The notes: generated from the sequence alone by a model not told the origin. 64,000 nucleotides of DNA from an uncultured Oscillospiraceae bacterium (GCA_905193225.1 CAJJNV010000002.1:1-64000); one strand, 5' to 3'; positions 34,035 through 42,156 are shown, counted from the first letter of the stretch. Numbers and translations are program-made.

Positions 34035-35030
34035 ATGACTAAAACAAAAGCTCCCGCGTCTCCGCTTTTGAAGGTAGCTTCGGCGGCCGACCGCTTTAAA
34101 CTTGAAATAATTCTTGTGGTGGTGTTTATCGTTGCCACCTTCCTCTCTCCCTCCTTCCTTACCTCTGGCAACCTTCTCAATGTTCTCCGTACCGCGTCCC
34201 TCAAGGGCGTTATCGCATTCGGTATGACCTTTGTCATCATCTGCGGCGAGATTGATCTTTCGATAGGCTCGACAGTAGGACTCAGCGGAATCGTGGCCGC
34301 ACTCATTTTAAAGGCCACCCTTGCGGCGGGTGTAAACGGCGTACTTGCCGGCGTCATTGCCATTGCCGGAACGCTTATCGCCTGTTCTCTTATCGGACTT
34401 ATAAACGGTCTGCTTATGACCTACTTCAATATGCCCTCCTTCATCGTTACCCTCGGTATGGTCAATGTGCTTTACGGCGTGGCGGCTCTGCTTGCGCCCT
34501 ATCCGGTAACAGGCCTTCCCGAATGGTATAAATGGTTCGGCTCGGGCACCCTCTTCGGTTTCCTGCCAGTACCCGCAATGTTCCTTGCGCTGTTCTTTAT
34601 CGTGACCCTGATTGTTTTGAGAAAGACCAAGTTCGGCCGCTCGGTTTATGCGGTGGGCGGAAACGCAGAATCTGCCCGTCTTTCGGGTATCAATGTTAAA
34701 AAGGTCAGAATTATCGTTATGATGATCGTACAGTTCTGCGCCGCCTTCGCCGGAATAATGATGTCCGCACAGGTTATGTCGGGCACATACACCTTCGGAC
34801 GCGGCTGGGAAATGGACGTTATCGCGTCGGTTATCATCGGCGGTGCAAGTCTTGCAGGCGGTCTCGGAACCTCTTGGGGCACCTTTATCGGCATTATCTT
34901 CCTTGGAATTATCAACAATATTATGACCCTTACCGGCGTATCCTCCGATATGCAGTATGTGGTACAGGGACTGCTCATCATCGGAGCGGTGTTGCTCAAT
35001 TCCTTCAACAACCGTAAAAAGAACGCCTGA
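34035..35030 (+). CDS. sugar ABC transporter permease (RbsC-like)
   Basis: A 331-residue permease of the BPD_transp_2 family with about eight to ten membrane helices (LEIILVVVFIVATFLSP first). The conserved ICGEIDLSIGSTVGL, then NGLLMTYFNMPSFIVTLGM and VGGNAESARLSGINV are typical of ribose-type permeases. Start 34035 has GAGGTGA 6 bases ahead and avoids overlap with the ATPase gene. It closes the operon, followed by a terminator. Confidence 0.95.
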   Translation: MTKTKAPASPLLKVASAADRFKLEIILVVVFIVATFLSPSFLTSGNLLNVLRTASLKGVIAFGMTFVIICGEIDLSIGSTVGLSGIVAALILKATLAAGVNGVLAGVIAIAGTLIACSLIGLINGLLMTYFNMPSFIVTLGMVNVLYGVAALLAPYPVTGLPEWYKWFGSGTLFGFLPVPAMFLALFFIVTLIVLRKTKFGRSVYAVGGNAESARLSGINVKKVRIIVMMIVQFCAAFAGIMMSAQVMSGTYTFGRGWEMDVIASVIIGGASLAGGLGTSWGTFIGIIFLGIINNIMTLTGVSSDMQYVVQGLLIIGAVLLNSFNNRKKNA

Positions 35031-35080
35031 TGATTTTCGGCCGTCGGCCGACTTAAAAAAATACAAGCATCCTTGAAAAG

Positions 35081-35152
35081 CTGCGCTCGGGGCATCTCTC
35101 TTCAGATCGGTACTTCCGCTCTGAACCCTCGGGCGCAGTTAAAATTTTTTTA
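35081..35152 (+). terminator. terminator of the sugar transporter operon
   Basis: CTGCGC (35081-35086) pairs with GCGCAG (35133-35138), extended by TCGGGG against CCCTCG, followed by AAAATTTTTTTT. Confidence 0.75.
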
Positions 35153-35161
35153 AAAAAGATG

Positions 35162-35190
35162 TTGACAAAGCAATATAATTGTGCTATTAT
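35162..35190 (+). promoter_or_regulatory. promoter of the MetQNI-type transporter operon
   Basis: TTGACA (35162-35167), 17 bases, TATTAT (35185-35190). The transcript would have a leader of about 330 bases before the lipoprotein gene. Confidence 0.8.
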
Positions 35191-35197
35191 CTTACCA

Positions 35198-35215
35198 ACC
35201 TACGAAATAGGTAGG
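35198..35215 (+). promoter_or_regulatory. palindromic operator-like site at the transcription start
   Basis: ACCTA-CGAAA-TAGGT (35198-35212) is a perfect 5-5-5 inverted repeat, continuing to AGGAATT. It covers the expected transcription start. The shape recalls Rrf2-family (CymR/IscR) sites that control sulfur genes, which would fit a methionine-type transporter; this is inference. Confidence 0.45.
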
Positions 35216-35277
35216 AATTAAAACCGACAAAAACACAGCAAATACTCTTGACAGACGCCGGGTTTTATGGTATTAAC

Positions 35278-35315
35278 AGAGTGCAGGATGTTTTGGAGAG
35301 TGCAGGATGTTTTGG
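35278..35315 (+). repeat. 19-bp perfect tandem repeat in the leader
   Basis: The unit AGAGTGCAGGATGTTTTGG occurs twice head-to-tail (35278-35296 and 35297-35315) in the untranslated leader. Confidence 0.9.
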
Positions 35316-35401
35316 CAGCGGATTTTGCCGAAAACACGGACAAATCGCTTTCGAAATTTGCACCTGTAAAGTTACGGCAATGCCGTTTTGGAGGGGAAGA
35401 C

Positions 35402-35473
35402 ATGAAAAACTTTTTTGAAAAGCTTGTCAGATCTAATTTCCGTTTCGGGCGAATGTGTCGCTGTACAAAATAA
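35402..35473 (+). CDS. small leader ORF (23 codons) upstream of the MetQ-like gene
   Basis: ATG at 35402 is preceded by GGAGGGG, 6 bases away, better than the ribosome site of the next gene. The peptide begins MKNFFEKLVRSNFRFG and ends RMCRCTK, with a Met and two Cys codons just before the stop. It ends 55 bases before the lipoprotein start. It may be a regulatory leader sensing Cys or Met tRNA charging, but no terminator hairpin is obvious after it. An in-frame extension back to 35267 exists without a ribosome site. Confidence 0.5.
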   Translation: MKNFFEKLVRSNFRFGRMCRCTK

Positions 35474-35528
35474 AAGCGTTTAACAGACAACACATTTAAA
35501 AAATTATTACCCGAAAGGAAAATTTATT

Positions 35529-36401
35529 ATGAAAAAGACATTATCAATAATTTTAGCCGCAGTACTTACTCTTTCCCTTGTTTTGTCCTTTGCTTCCTGC
35601 GGACAAGGCTCGTCCGACGATAAAAAAGACAGCCTTACCATTGCCGTTCCCAACGACACCACCAACGAAGCAAGAGCTCTTCTGCTTCTTCAGGAGCAGG
35701 GCATTATAAAGCTTAAAGACGGTGCCGGAATAACCGCCACCGTTCTTGACATAGAAGAAAATCCTCACAACATCAAATTCAACGAGGTTGAGGCTGCTCA
35801 GCTGCCCAATGTTCTTAAGGATGTCGACTATGCGGTAATCAATTCAAACTATGCCATTGCTGCAAATCTCAATCCCGCAAAGGATGCTCTTGTTATCGAA
35901 GGTTCTTCCTCGGCCTATTCAAACATTGTGGCCGTTAAAGAGGGCAACGAAAACGATCCGCTTGTAAAGGCTCTTGTCGCCGCACTTTCCAGCAAAAAGG
36001 TTGCAGATTTCATCACCGAGAAATATTCCGGTTCGGTCGTTTCGGTTGTTGACAATCCCGGCGACGGATTTGACTCATCGGTCGATTATGCCTCTCTTTC
36101 GGGCAAGACAATTTCGGTAGCCGCTTCTCCCGCACCCCATGCCGAGATACTTGCCGTTGCAAAGGACATCCTTGCCGAAAAGAACATAAACCTCGATATT
36201 CAGGAATTCAGTGATTATGTCGTTCCCAACAATGTTGTGGAGGACGGTACCGTGCTGGCAAACTACTTCCAGCATAAGCCCTATCTTGACGATTTCAACG
36301 CCGAAAACAACACCCACATTGTTTCGGCTGCCGCCATTCACGTTGAGCCTCTCGGACTCTACGGCGGAAAGCAGACCTCTCTTGACGCTCTCAAGGGCTG
36401 A
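35529..36401 (+). CDS. MetQ/NlpA-type binding lipoprotein, apparently circularly permuted
   Basis: A 290-residue lipoprotein with signal peptide and lipobox FASC (Cys24). All blocks of the NlpA/MetQ family are present, but in permuted order. The mature protein opens with what is normally the second half (LTIAVPNDTTNEARALLLLQ, VEAAQLPNVL, YAVINSNYAI, LNPAKDALVIE, FITEKYSGSVV). It continues with what is normally the N-terminal half (SVAASPAPHAEILAVAKDIL, EFSDYVVPNNVV, NYFQHKPYLDDFN, IHVEPLGLYGG, SLDALKG). The seam normally joining SLDEL to ATIAIPND is now the two ends. The metN and metI genes follow, so it should feed a methionine-type importer; the ligand is inferred only. Confidence 0.88.
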   Translation: MKKTLSIILAAVLTLSLVLSFASCGQGSSDDKKDSLTIAVPNDTTNEARALLLLQEQGIIKLKDGAGITATVLDIEENPHNIKFNEVEAAQLPNVLKDVDYAVINSNYAIAANLNPAKDALVIEGSSSAYSNIVAVKEGNENDPLVKALVAALSSKKVADFITEKYSGSVVSVVDNPGDGFDSSVDYASLSGKTISVAASPAPHAEILAVAKDILAEKNINLDIQEFSDYVVPNNVVEDGTVLANYFQHKPYLDDFNAENNTHIVSAAAIHVEPLGLYGGKQTSLDALKG

Positions 36402-36562
36402 TAACAAAAAATTAAATTGCGTTTTGATTGGTACTGTGGTATGATTTTACCATGGTACCAATTGTTGTTTAAGCAACTGTTTGTTTAGGCAGTTGTTTGA
36501 TTAAGTAATTGCTGTTAGAGCATATGTTGCTTAATCCTATTTTCGGCCGATGAGGTGAAAAA

Positions 36563-37582
36563 ATGATTGAAATAAAAAATCTGACCAAGACCTTTACCCT
36601 TGCATCGGGAGAGGTGGAGGCGCTAAAAAATGTTTCGCTGACCGTAAATGACGGCGAAATATACGGCATAATCGGCATGAGCGGAGCCGGGAAAAGTACC
36701 CTTGTGCGATGCATAAATATGCTTGAACGGCCAACGTCGGGAAACGTTATTTTCGACGGCGTGGATATGGGCTCTTTAAGCCAGAAGGAGCTTAGGGAAA
36801 CAAGAAGAAAAATAACCATGATATTTCAGGGCTTTAATCTGCTTATGCAGAAAAACTGCCTTAAAAATGTGTGCTTTCCCCTTGAACTTGCGGGAGTGCC
36901 CAAAGCCGAGGCAAAGAAAAAGGCTGCCGAGCTTCTTGAGCTTGTGGGACTTGCCGAGAAGGCCAAAGCCTATCCGGCGCAGCTTTCGGGCGGCCAGCAG
37001 CAGAGGGTAGCCATTGCCCGTGCCCTTGCAACCGAGCCTAAGGTGCTGCTCTGCGACGAAGCCACCAGCGCTCTCGACCCAAAAACCACCAACTCCATTC
37101 TTGACCTCGTGCAGACAATAAATAAAAAAACCGGCATTTCGGTTATAATAATTACCCATCAAATGAGCGCCGTCGAGCGCGTGTGCGACAGGGTAGCGAT
37201 TCTCGAAAACGGCGAGGTAGCCGAAGAGGGAACTGTTTCGGAGGTTTTCTCCCATCCTAAATCCTCTGCGGCAAAACGCCTTGTTTTTCCCGAAGGCGCT
37301 TCCGAGGAGTTCTTTGCCGAAAAGGATGAAAATTACCGCTACATACGCGTTGTATTTAACGGTGCCGACGCTACCGATGAGCCTATGATAGCTCAGATGG
37401 CAGTCAAGGAGGGCATAGAAGCCAGCATATGCTATGCTTCCACCAAAAGCATCGGCGGTAAGGCCTACGGTACAATGCTTCTTGCCGTTAAAAATAAAGA
37501 TGACAACCTGAATCGTGCCATAAACTTTTTGACCAAAAGCGAAGATATATCCGCTGAGGAGGTGACCGGAAATGCTGACTGA
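36563..37582 (+). CDS. metN: methionine-type ABC transporter ATPase MetN
   Basis: A 339-residue ATPase with Walker A GMSGAGKST, signature LSGGQQQRVAIARAL and Walker B VLLCDEATSALDP. The C-terminal 90 residues (YIRVVFNGADATDEP onward) form the NIL ferredoxin-like regulatory domain that binds methionine and inhibits transport in MetN. GAGGTGA lies 6 bases before the ATG. It overlaps metI by 11 bases. Confidence 0.94.
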   Translation: MIEIKNLTKTFTLASGEVEALKNVSLTVNDGEIYGIIGMSGAGKSTLVRCINMLERPTSGNVIFDGVDMGSLSQKELRETRRKITMIFQGFNLLMQKNCLKNVCFPLELAGVPKAEAKKKAAELLELVGLAEKAKAYPAQLSGGQQQRVAIARALATEPKVLLCDEATSALDPKTTNSILDLVQTINKKTGISVIIITHQMSAVERVCDRVAILENGEVAEEGTVSEVFSHPKSSAAKRLVFPEGASEEFFAEKDENYRYIRVVFNGADATDEPMIAQMAVKEGIEASICYASTKSIGGKAYGTMLLAVKNKDDNLNRAINFLTKSEDISAEEVTGNAD

Positions 37583-38276
37583 CTTTTTTAATTCTCCCGA
37601 TTGGATCGAAACGGCCGAAATAGTAAAGACCCAGTTTTTATCGGCAATATGGGAGACACTTTATGTGACCGTGCTTTCAACGGCTCTTGCCATAATAATC
37701 GGCCTGCCTTTAGGAGTACTGCTTGTGGCGGGGGAAAAGGGCGGCGTGCTTCCGCTGCCGAAAGCGGTTATGCAGGTGCTTAATATCATAATAAACCTGT
37801 TAAGATCGGTGCCTTTTCTCATACTGATGATTCTTGTCTTCCCGCTCACCAGAGCCATAATGGGAACGGCTGTGGGAACGGCGGCGTCGGTGGTACCCCT
37901 TACCATTGCAGCCTTTCCCTTTGTGGTCAGACTTGTGGAAAGCAGCCTTAGGGAGGTCAATCCCAACGTTATCGAAATGGCGCAGAGTATGGGTGCATCG
38001 CCTTTCCAGATTATAATTAAGGTAATGCTTCCCGAAAGTATGCCTTCCCTTATTTCCAACATCACCATTGCCATTACCACCATTCTCGGATACACTGCCA
38101 TGAGCGGTATAATCGGCGGCGGCGGTCTTGGAAAAATAGCCATTAACTACGGTTATTACCGCTATAAATACCTTGTTATGCTGCTTGCAGTGGTGCTTCT
38201 TATAGTGCTTGTGCAGGTCTTCCAATCGGTTGGAACGGCGCTGACAAAGAAGTGTGACAAACGGCTTAAAAAATAA
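37572..38276 (+). CDS. metI: methionine-type ABC transporter permease MetI
   Basis: A 234-residue permease with about five membrane segments. The EAA loop that contacts the ATPase reads NVIEMAQSMGASPFQIIIKVMLPE, shortened here to the family pattern MAQSMGASPFQI. AIIIGLPLGVLLV and NLLRSVPFLILMIL are typical of MetI. The start has GGAGGTGA 6 bases ahead inside metN, giving coupled translation. Confidence 0.94.
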   Translation: MLTDFFNSPDWIETAEIVKTQFLSAIWETLYVTVLSTALAIIIGLPLGVLLVAGEKGGVLPLPKAVMQVLNIIINLLRSVPFLILMILVFPLTRAIMGTAVGTAASVVPLTIAAFPFVVRLVESSLREVNPNVIEMAQSMGASPFQIIIKVMLPESMPSLISNITIAITTILGYTAMSGIIGGGGLGKIAINYGYYRYKYLVMLLAVVLLIVLVQVFQSVGTALTKKCDKRLKK

Positions 38277-38386
38277 CCTTGCGGTTGCGGATTTTTACCC
38301 GGCCGACGGGTGAGGATTTTATAGAAAAAAATACCTCGGCAAGGGCATGCTGAAAAAAACTTTTTGTTAAAAAACATTGAATAATG

Positions 38387-38415
38387 TAGACATCCGAGGC
38401 CAAGTGTGGTAAAAT
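38387..38415 (+). promoter_or_regulatory. promoter of the BFD-rubredoxin unit
   Basis: TAGACA (38387-38392), 17 bases, TAAAAT (38410-38415), with TG just before the -10. Confidence 0.6.
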
Positions 38416-38460
38416 AAAGTTACCTTAAATGGCGTCTATTTAAAAAAGTAGGTGAGAAAA

Positions 38461-38664
38461 GTGAATAATGCCGAAAACGAACTTATTTGCAAATGTAAAA
38501 AAGTCAGCTATGCCGATATTGAAAGGGCGGTCCATGAGCACACCCGTTTTCCCGATTTGGAAAAGGAATTTGAAGAGGTGCAAAAGGTCACAAATTGTTC
38601 AACGGGCTGCGGAGGATGTCACGACAAAATTATGGGTGTCATTTCCGAAATCATAAGCGGCTGA
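38461..38664 (+). CDS. BFD-like [2Fe-2S]-binding protein
   Basis: A 67-residue protein whose four cysteines follow the bacterioferritin-associated-ferredoxin pattern: ICKCKKVSYADIERAV near the start and NCSTGCGGCHDKI near the end (C-x-C ... C-x4-C-x2-C, with the first Cys of the second group probably not a ligand). Such proteins bind a [2Fe-2S] cluster and act in electron transfer. GTG at 38461 follows GGTGAG; an in-frame GTG at 38452 lacks a ribosome site. A rubredoxin gene follows 39 bases later. Confidence 0.85.
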   Translation: MNNAENELICKCKKVSYADIERAVHEHTRFPDLEKEFEEVQKVTNCSTGCGGCHDKIMGVISEIISG

Positions 38665-38703
38665 CAGATAAAAATATTTTAACTGAAAAAGGAGATAATA
38701 ATT

Positions 38704-38856
38704 ATGAAGTATGTATGTCCCTGCGGATATGTTTATGATCCCGAAATCGGAGATCCCGACAGCGGTATTGCTCCCGGCACTGCATTTGAAGATATTCCCG
38801 ATGATTGGGTATGTCCCGTTTGCGGTCTTACAAAGGACGCATTTGAGGCTGAATAA
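38704..38856 (+). CDS. rubredoxin with unusual C-x-C first knuckle
   Basis: A 50-residue protein preceded by AAAGGAG. It has the rubredoxin body: [32 protein letters not shown] and a KDAFE tail. The second iron knuckle is a normal C-P-V-C-G. The first reads [12 protein letters not shown], so its cysteines (5 and 7) are separated by one residue where rubredoxins normally have two. Iron binding is probably retained but strained, or redox behaviour differs. It likely serves as a soluble one-electron carrier, for example in oxygen or peroxide detoxification. Confidence 0.92.
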   Translation: MKYVCPCGYVYDPEIGDPDSGIAPGTAFEDIPDDWVCPVCGLTKDAFEAE

Positions 38857-38909
38857 ACTAATTCCTTTCAGGTAATGAAAAAAGCCTTGAAACAGCTTTA
38901 AAAACAGAA

Positions 38910-39185
38910 TAACCATAGCGCACATATCCAAACACGCCTGAAACGGCCTGTTAATGGTGCTTTTCGGCTTGTCGTCGCCCAGCAGCGATAAGCCTTATGA
39001 ACTCCTCCGCACCGAAAATTCCTCATTACTACGCTCATTTCAGGTCGAAGAATTTTGTCGGTAAGAAAAATGCACACAAGCAAGGCAAAAGCGCAGTTAA
39101 TCCTGTCGGATTAACGAGCATTTTAACGCAGTATGTGGGGATTTTTCTCCGCCAAAATCGTGTTCGTATGTGTGCGTTATGGTTA
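38910..39185. repeat. about 275-bp element with imperfect terminal inverted repeats
   Basis: The left end TAACCATAGCGCACATATCC (from 38910) and the reverse complement of the right end TAACCATAACGCACACATAC (from 39185) match at about 23 of 27 positions. Inside lies a hairpin TTAATCC-TGTC-GGATTAA near 39098. Short reading frames exist but none looks like a transposase. The right half reappears inverted at 12226-12320. This is MITE-like in form; no target-site duplication is certain. Confidence 0.7.
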
Positions 39186-39261
39186 AATACATATTTCTGC
39201 TTTTTTCCGACATAAAGAGTATTCTGAGTGAAGGTACGAGCCAACGAAAAACGACTTTTAT

Positions 39262-39298
39262 CCGCCGCCGTATCTTTTTTACAGATGCGGCGGTTTTA
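39262..39298 (+). terminator. terminator just upstream of the hydrogenase-maturation genes
   Basis: CCGCCGC (39262-39268) pairs with GCGGCGG (39287-39293), followed by TTTTAC. It lies 45 bases before the next start codon with no clear promoter in between, so it could attenuate the downstream operon. Confidence 0.75.
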
Positions 39299-39342
39299 CT
39301 TTATCATTTTATTTTATTGAAATTTTGAAAAGAGGTTTTGAC

Positions 39343-39600
39343 ATGGAAACAAGAGTTGCAGTTATGGCCATAATCGTTGAAAAAGGGGAGGCTGTGGAGG
39401 GCCTTAATTCACTGCTCCACCAATATCGGGATTTCATAATCGGAAGAATGGGAATCCCCCACAGAGAAAAGAATATAAACATTGTGTCGGTGGCGCTGGA
39501 CGCTCCCGCAGATACCATTTCCGCACTTGCGGGTAAGCTTGGCAATATCGAGGGACTTAGTGTTAAAACGGCATATTCCACCGTAAAAGGCAATGAATAA
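39343..39600 (+). CDS. TM1266-family putative regulator of the iron-only hydrogenase system
   Basis: An 85-residue ACT-like/NikR-C-like protein. METRVAVMAIIVEKGEAVE, LLHQYRDFIIGRMGIPH and NIVSVALDAPADTISALAGKLG match the small family encoded next to HydEFG in many anaerobes. The start at 39343 has AGAGG 7 bases ahead. Its stop overlaps the hydE ATG. It has no DNA-binding helix of its own, so a regulatory role is a family label, not shown here. Confidence 0.88.
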   Translation: METRVAVMAIIVEKGEAVEGLNSLLHQYRDFIIGRMGIPHREKNINIVSVALDAPADTISALAGKLGNIEGLSVKTAYSTVKGNE

Positions 39601-40639
39601 CCGACTTTTTGCCCTTGTTGACTCCCTTGAGAAAAATCGATCGCTTTCTCTTTCTGAATACACCGAGCTTATAGAGGGACAGACCCCATCTCTTTTTGAA
39701 TATGCGGCAAAAAAGGCCGACAAGGCGAGAAAAAGCATCTACGGCAACGCGGTTTATGTCAGAGGTCTTATCGAAATAGGCAATGTCTGCAAAAACGACT
39801 GCTTTTATTGCGGAATACGCAAATCAAACGGGCATTGCGATCGATATATCCTTAAAGAAAAGGATATTTTGCATTGTGCAAAACAGGGGTATGAGCTGGG
39901 CTTTCGCACCTTCGTGCTGCAGGGAGGGGAAGGAGTCTTTGCTCCCGACGTGATATGCCTAACGGTCAAAAAGCTTAAGGAAATGTTCCCCGATTGCGCC
40001 GTTACCCTGTCTCTCGGAGAATATGAGAGAGAGGTTTTTGAGGCCTTCTTTTCGGCAGGAGCCGACCGATATCTTCTCCGCCACGAAACAGCAGACAAGG
40101 AGCACTATGAAAAGCTTCACCCAAAGGGCATGTCCTTTGAGCGCCGTATGAGATGTCTTTATGACCTAAAGGATATCGGTTTTCAGGTGGGCTGCGGATT
40201 TATGGTGGGATCGCCTTTCCAAACGGCCGAATGTCTTGCAAAGGATCTTAAATTTATCGAGGAGTTTTCCCCCGATATGTGCGGAATAGGCCCCTTTATT
40301 CCGGCTGAGAACACTCCTTTTGAAGATTGTCCCGCCGGAAGCGCCGAGCAGACGGTGTTTTTGCTGTCGCTCATCCGCCTCATAAAGCCAAACATTCTGC
40401 TCCCTTCAACCACCGCCCTCGGCACCATCGATCGATTTGGCCGAGAAAAGGGCATACAGGCAGGAGCAAATGTGGTTATGCCGAATCTTTCTCCCGTTGA
40501 AGTCAGAAAAAAATACGCCCTCTACGACAACAAGATCTGTACCGGGGAGGAATCGGCTCAGTGCCGCTGCTGCCTCAACAGACGAATGGAGTCGATAGGA
40601 TACGAGATAGTCACCGACAGGGGAGATATAAAAAAATAA
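39593..40639 (+). CDS. hydE: [FeFe]-hydrogenase maturase HydE, radical SAM
   Basis: A 348-residue radical SAM enzyme that helps build the dithiomethylamine bridge of the H-cluster. The [4Fe-4S]/SAM motif is Cys66-x3-Cys70-x2-Cys73 (CKNDCFYCGI). FVLQGGEG, LRHETADKEHYEKLHP and GTIDRFGREKGIQAGANVVMPN are typical of HydE. The final region has CRCC, possibly a second cluster site. It overlaps the TM1266 gene and belongs to a TM1266-hydE-hydG-hydF operon. Confidence 0.95.
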   Translation: MNNRLFALVDSLEKNRSLSLSEYTELIEGQTPSLFEYAAKKADKARKSIYGNAVYVRGLIEIGNVCKNDCFYCGIRKSNGHCDRYILKEKDILHCAKQGYELGFRTFVLQGGEGVFAPDVICLTVKKLKEMFPDCAVTLSLGEYEREVFEAFFSAGADRYLLRHETADKEHYEKLHPKGMSFERRMRCLYDLKDIGFQVGCGFMVGSPFQTAECLAKDLKFIEEFSPDMCGIGPFIPAENTPFEDCPAGSAEQTVFLLSLIRLIKPNILLPSTTALGTIDRFGREKGIQAGANVVMPNLSPVEVRKKYALYDNKICTGEESAQCRCCLNRRMESIGYEIVTDRGDIKK

Positions 40640-40694
40640 GTCTGACGGAAAGACTTTATTAAAGATTCTGACCGTAAGAAAGGAAGAAAAAAAT

Positions 40695-42143
40695 ATGTCA
40701 ATCTACAATCCTAAATCCCTTAAAGCCGAGGAATTTATCAATCACGAGGAAATCCTCGAAACCATTAAATACGCTGAGCAAAACAAACATAACATCGAGC
40801 TTATCGACAGTATACTTGAAAAGGCCCGCCCGGTTAAAAAGGGCAACGAGACACACTGCGCCGGTCTTTCCCACAGGGAAGCGTCGGTGCTTCTTGCCTG
40901 CGACATTCCCGAAAAGATCGAGGAAATGTATCGCCTTGCCGAGGAGATAAAGCTGGCCTTTTACGGCAACCGTATCGTTATGTTTGCCCCCCTTTATCTA
41001 TCAAATTATTGCGTCAACGGATGTCTTTACTGCCCCTATCACCTTAAAAACAAGCACATCGCCCGTATAAAGCTTTCTCAGGAGGACATTAAAAGAGAGG
41101 TTATTGCTCTTCAGGATATGGGACACAAGCGCCTTGCAATTGAGGCAGGAGAGGATCCTGTAAACAACCCCATAGAATACATTCTCGAATCCATAAAGAC
41201 CATCTATTCCATACATCACAAAAACGGTGATATCAGGCGTGTTAACGTCAACATCGCCGCCACCACGGTGGAAAACTACCGAAAACTTAAGGAAGCGGGA
41301 ATAGGCACATACATCCTCTTCCAGGAAACATACAACAAAAAGAGCTATCTTGAGCTTCATCCCACAGGTCCCAAGCACGATTACGATTATCACACCGAGG
41401 CTATGGACAGAGCCATGGACGGAGGAATAGACGATGTGGGACTGGGTGTGCTTTTCGGTCTTGAAGGATATCAGTATGAATTTGCCGGACTGCTTATGCA
41501 TGCCGAGCATCTTGAGGCGGTGCACGGAGTGGGACCTCACACCATAAGCGTGCCCAGAGTCAAACACGCCGATGACATCGATCCCGATGCCTTTGACAAC
41601 GGTCTTGACGACGAAATTTTTGAAAAGATTGCTGCCTGTATCCGTATCGCCGTTCCCTATACCGGAATGATTATTTCCACAAGAGAGAGCCAGGAAGTAA
41701 GAGAAAAAATGCTTCAGCTGGGCGTTTCCCAAATAAGCGGTGCCTCCCGAACATCGGTTGGCGGATATTGCGAGGAGGAACGTCCCCACGATTCCGAGCA
41801 GTTTGACGTATCGGATCAGCGTACCCTCGACGAGGTGGTAAACTGGCTTATGAAAATGGGATTTGTGCCCTCATTCTGCACCGCCTGCTATCGCGAGGGA
41901 AGAACCGGCGACAGATTTATGAGCCTATGTAAGAGCGGCCAGATACTCAATTGCTGCCACCCCAACGCCCTTATGACACTTACCGAATATCTTGAGGATT
42001 ATGCAAGCGAGGACACCAAAAAGGTGGGATATAAGCTTATTGAAGAGGAACTTAAAAAAATTCCCAAGGATAAGGTCAGGGAAATAGCAAAGGCCAACAT
42101 CGAGCAGATCAAAAATTCCAACCGCAGGGATTTTCGCTTTTAA
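40695..42143 (+). CDS. hydG: [FeFe]-hydrogenase maturase HydG, tyrosine lyase
   Basis: A 482-residue radical SAM enzyme that cleaves tyrosine to p-cresol and supplies CO and CN on iron for the H-cluster. The radical SAM motif is Cys106-x3-Cys110-x2-Cys113 (CVNGCLYCPYH). The C-terminal cluster that binds the extra iron is seen in FCTACYREGRTGDRFM and the later NCCHPNALMTL. AAGGAA precedes the ATG. It is homologous to ThiH, but the auxiliary-cluster region and the neighbours define HydG. Confidence 0.96.
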   Translation: MSIYNPKSLKAEEFINHEEILETIKYAEQNKHNIELIDSILEKARPVKKGNETHCAGLSHREASVLLACDIPEKIEEMYRLAEEIKLAFYGNRIVMFAPLYLSNYCVNGCLYCPYHLKNKHIARIKLSQEDIKREVIALQDMGHKRLAIEAGEDPVNNPIEYILESIKTIYSIHHKNGDIRRVNVNIAATTVENYRKLKEAGIGTYILFQETYNKKSYLELHPTGPKHDYDYHTEAMDRAMDGGIDDVGLGVLFGLEGYQYEFAGLLMHAEHLEAVHGVGPHTISVPRVKHADDIDPDAFDNGLDDEIFEKIAACIRIAVPYTGMIISTRESQEVREKMLQLGVSQISGASRTSVGGYCEEERPHDSEQFDVSDQRTLDEVVNWLMKMGFVPSFCTACYREGRTGDRFMSLCKSGQILNCCHPNALMTLTEYLEDYASEDTKKVGYKLIEEELKKIPKDKVREIAKANIEQIKNSNRRDFRF

Positions 42144-42156
42144 GGGGGAAGGGAAA

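Noticed and set aside
35191..35528. SAM riboswitch or T-box in the leader of the MetQ-like operon
   Set aside because: I looked for the SAM-I core and for a TGGNACCGCG T-box and found neither. The leader is explained only partly by the small ORF, the palindrome and the tandem repeat.
38898..39244. Small minus-strand frames of about 60-70 codons between rubredoxin and the hyd operon
   Set aside because: They fall inside the inverted-repeat element; the partial similarity to a frame near 12230-12316 follows from the DNA repeat. No ribosome sites.
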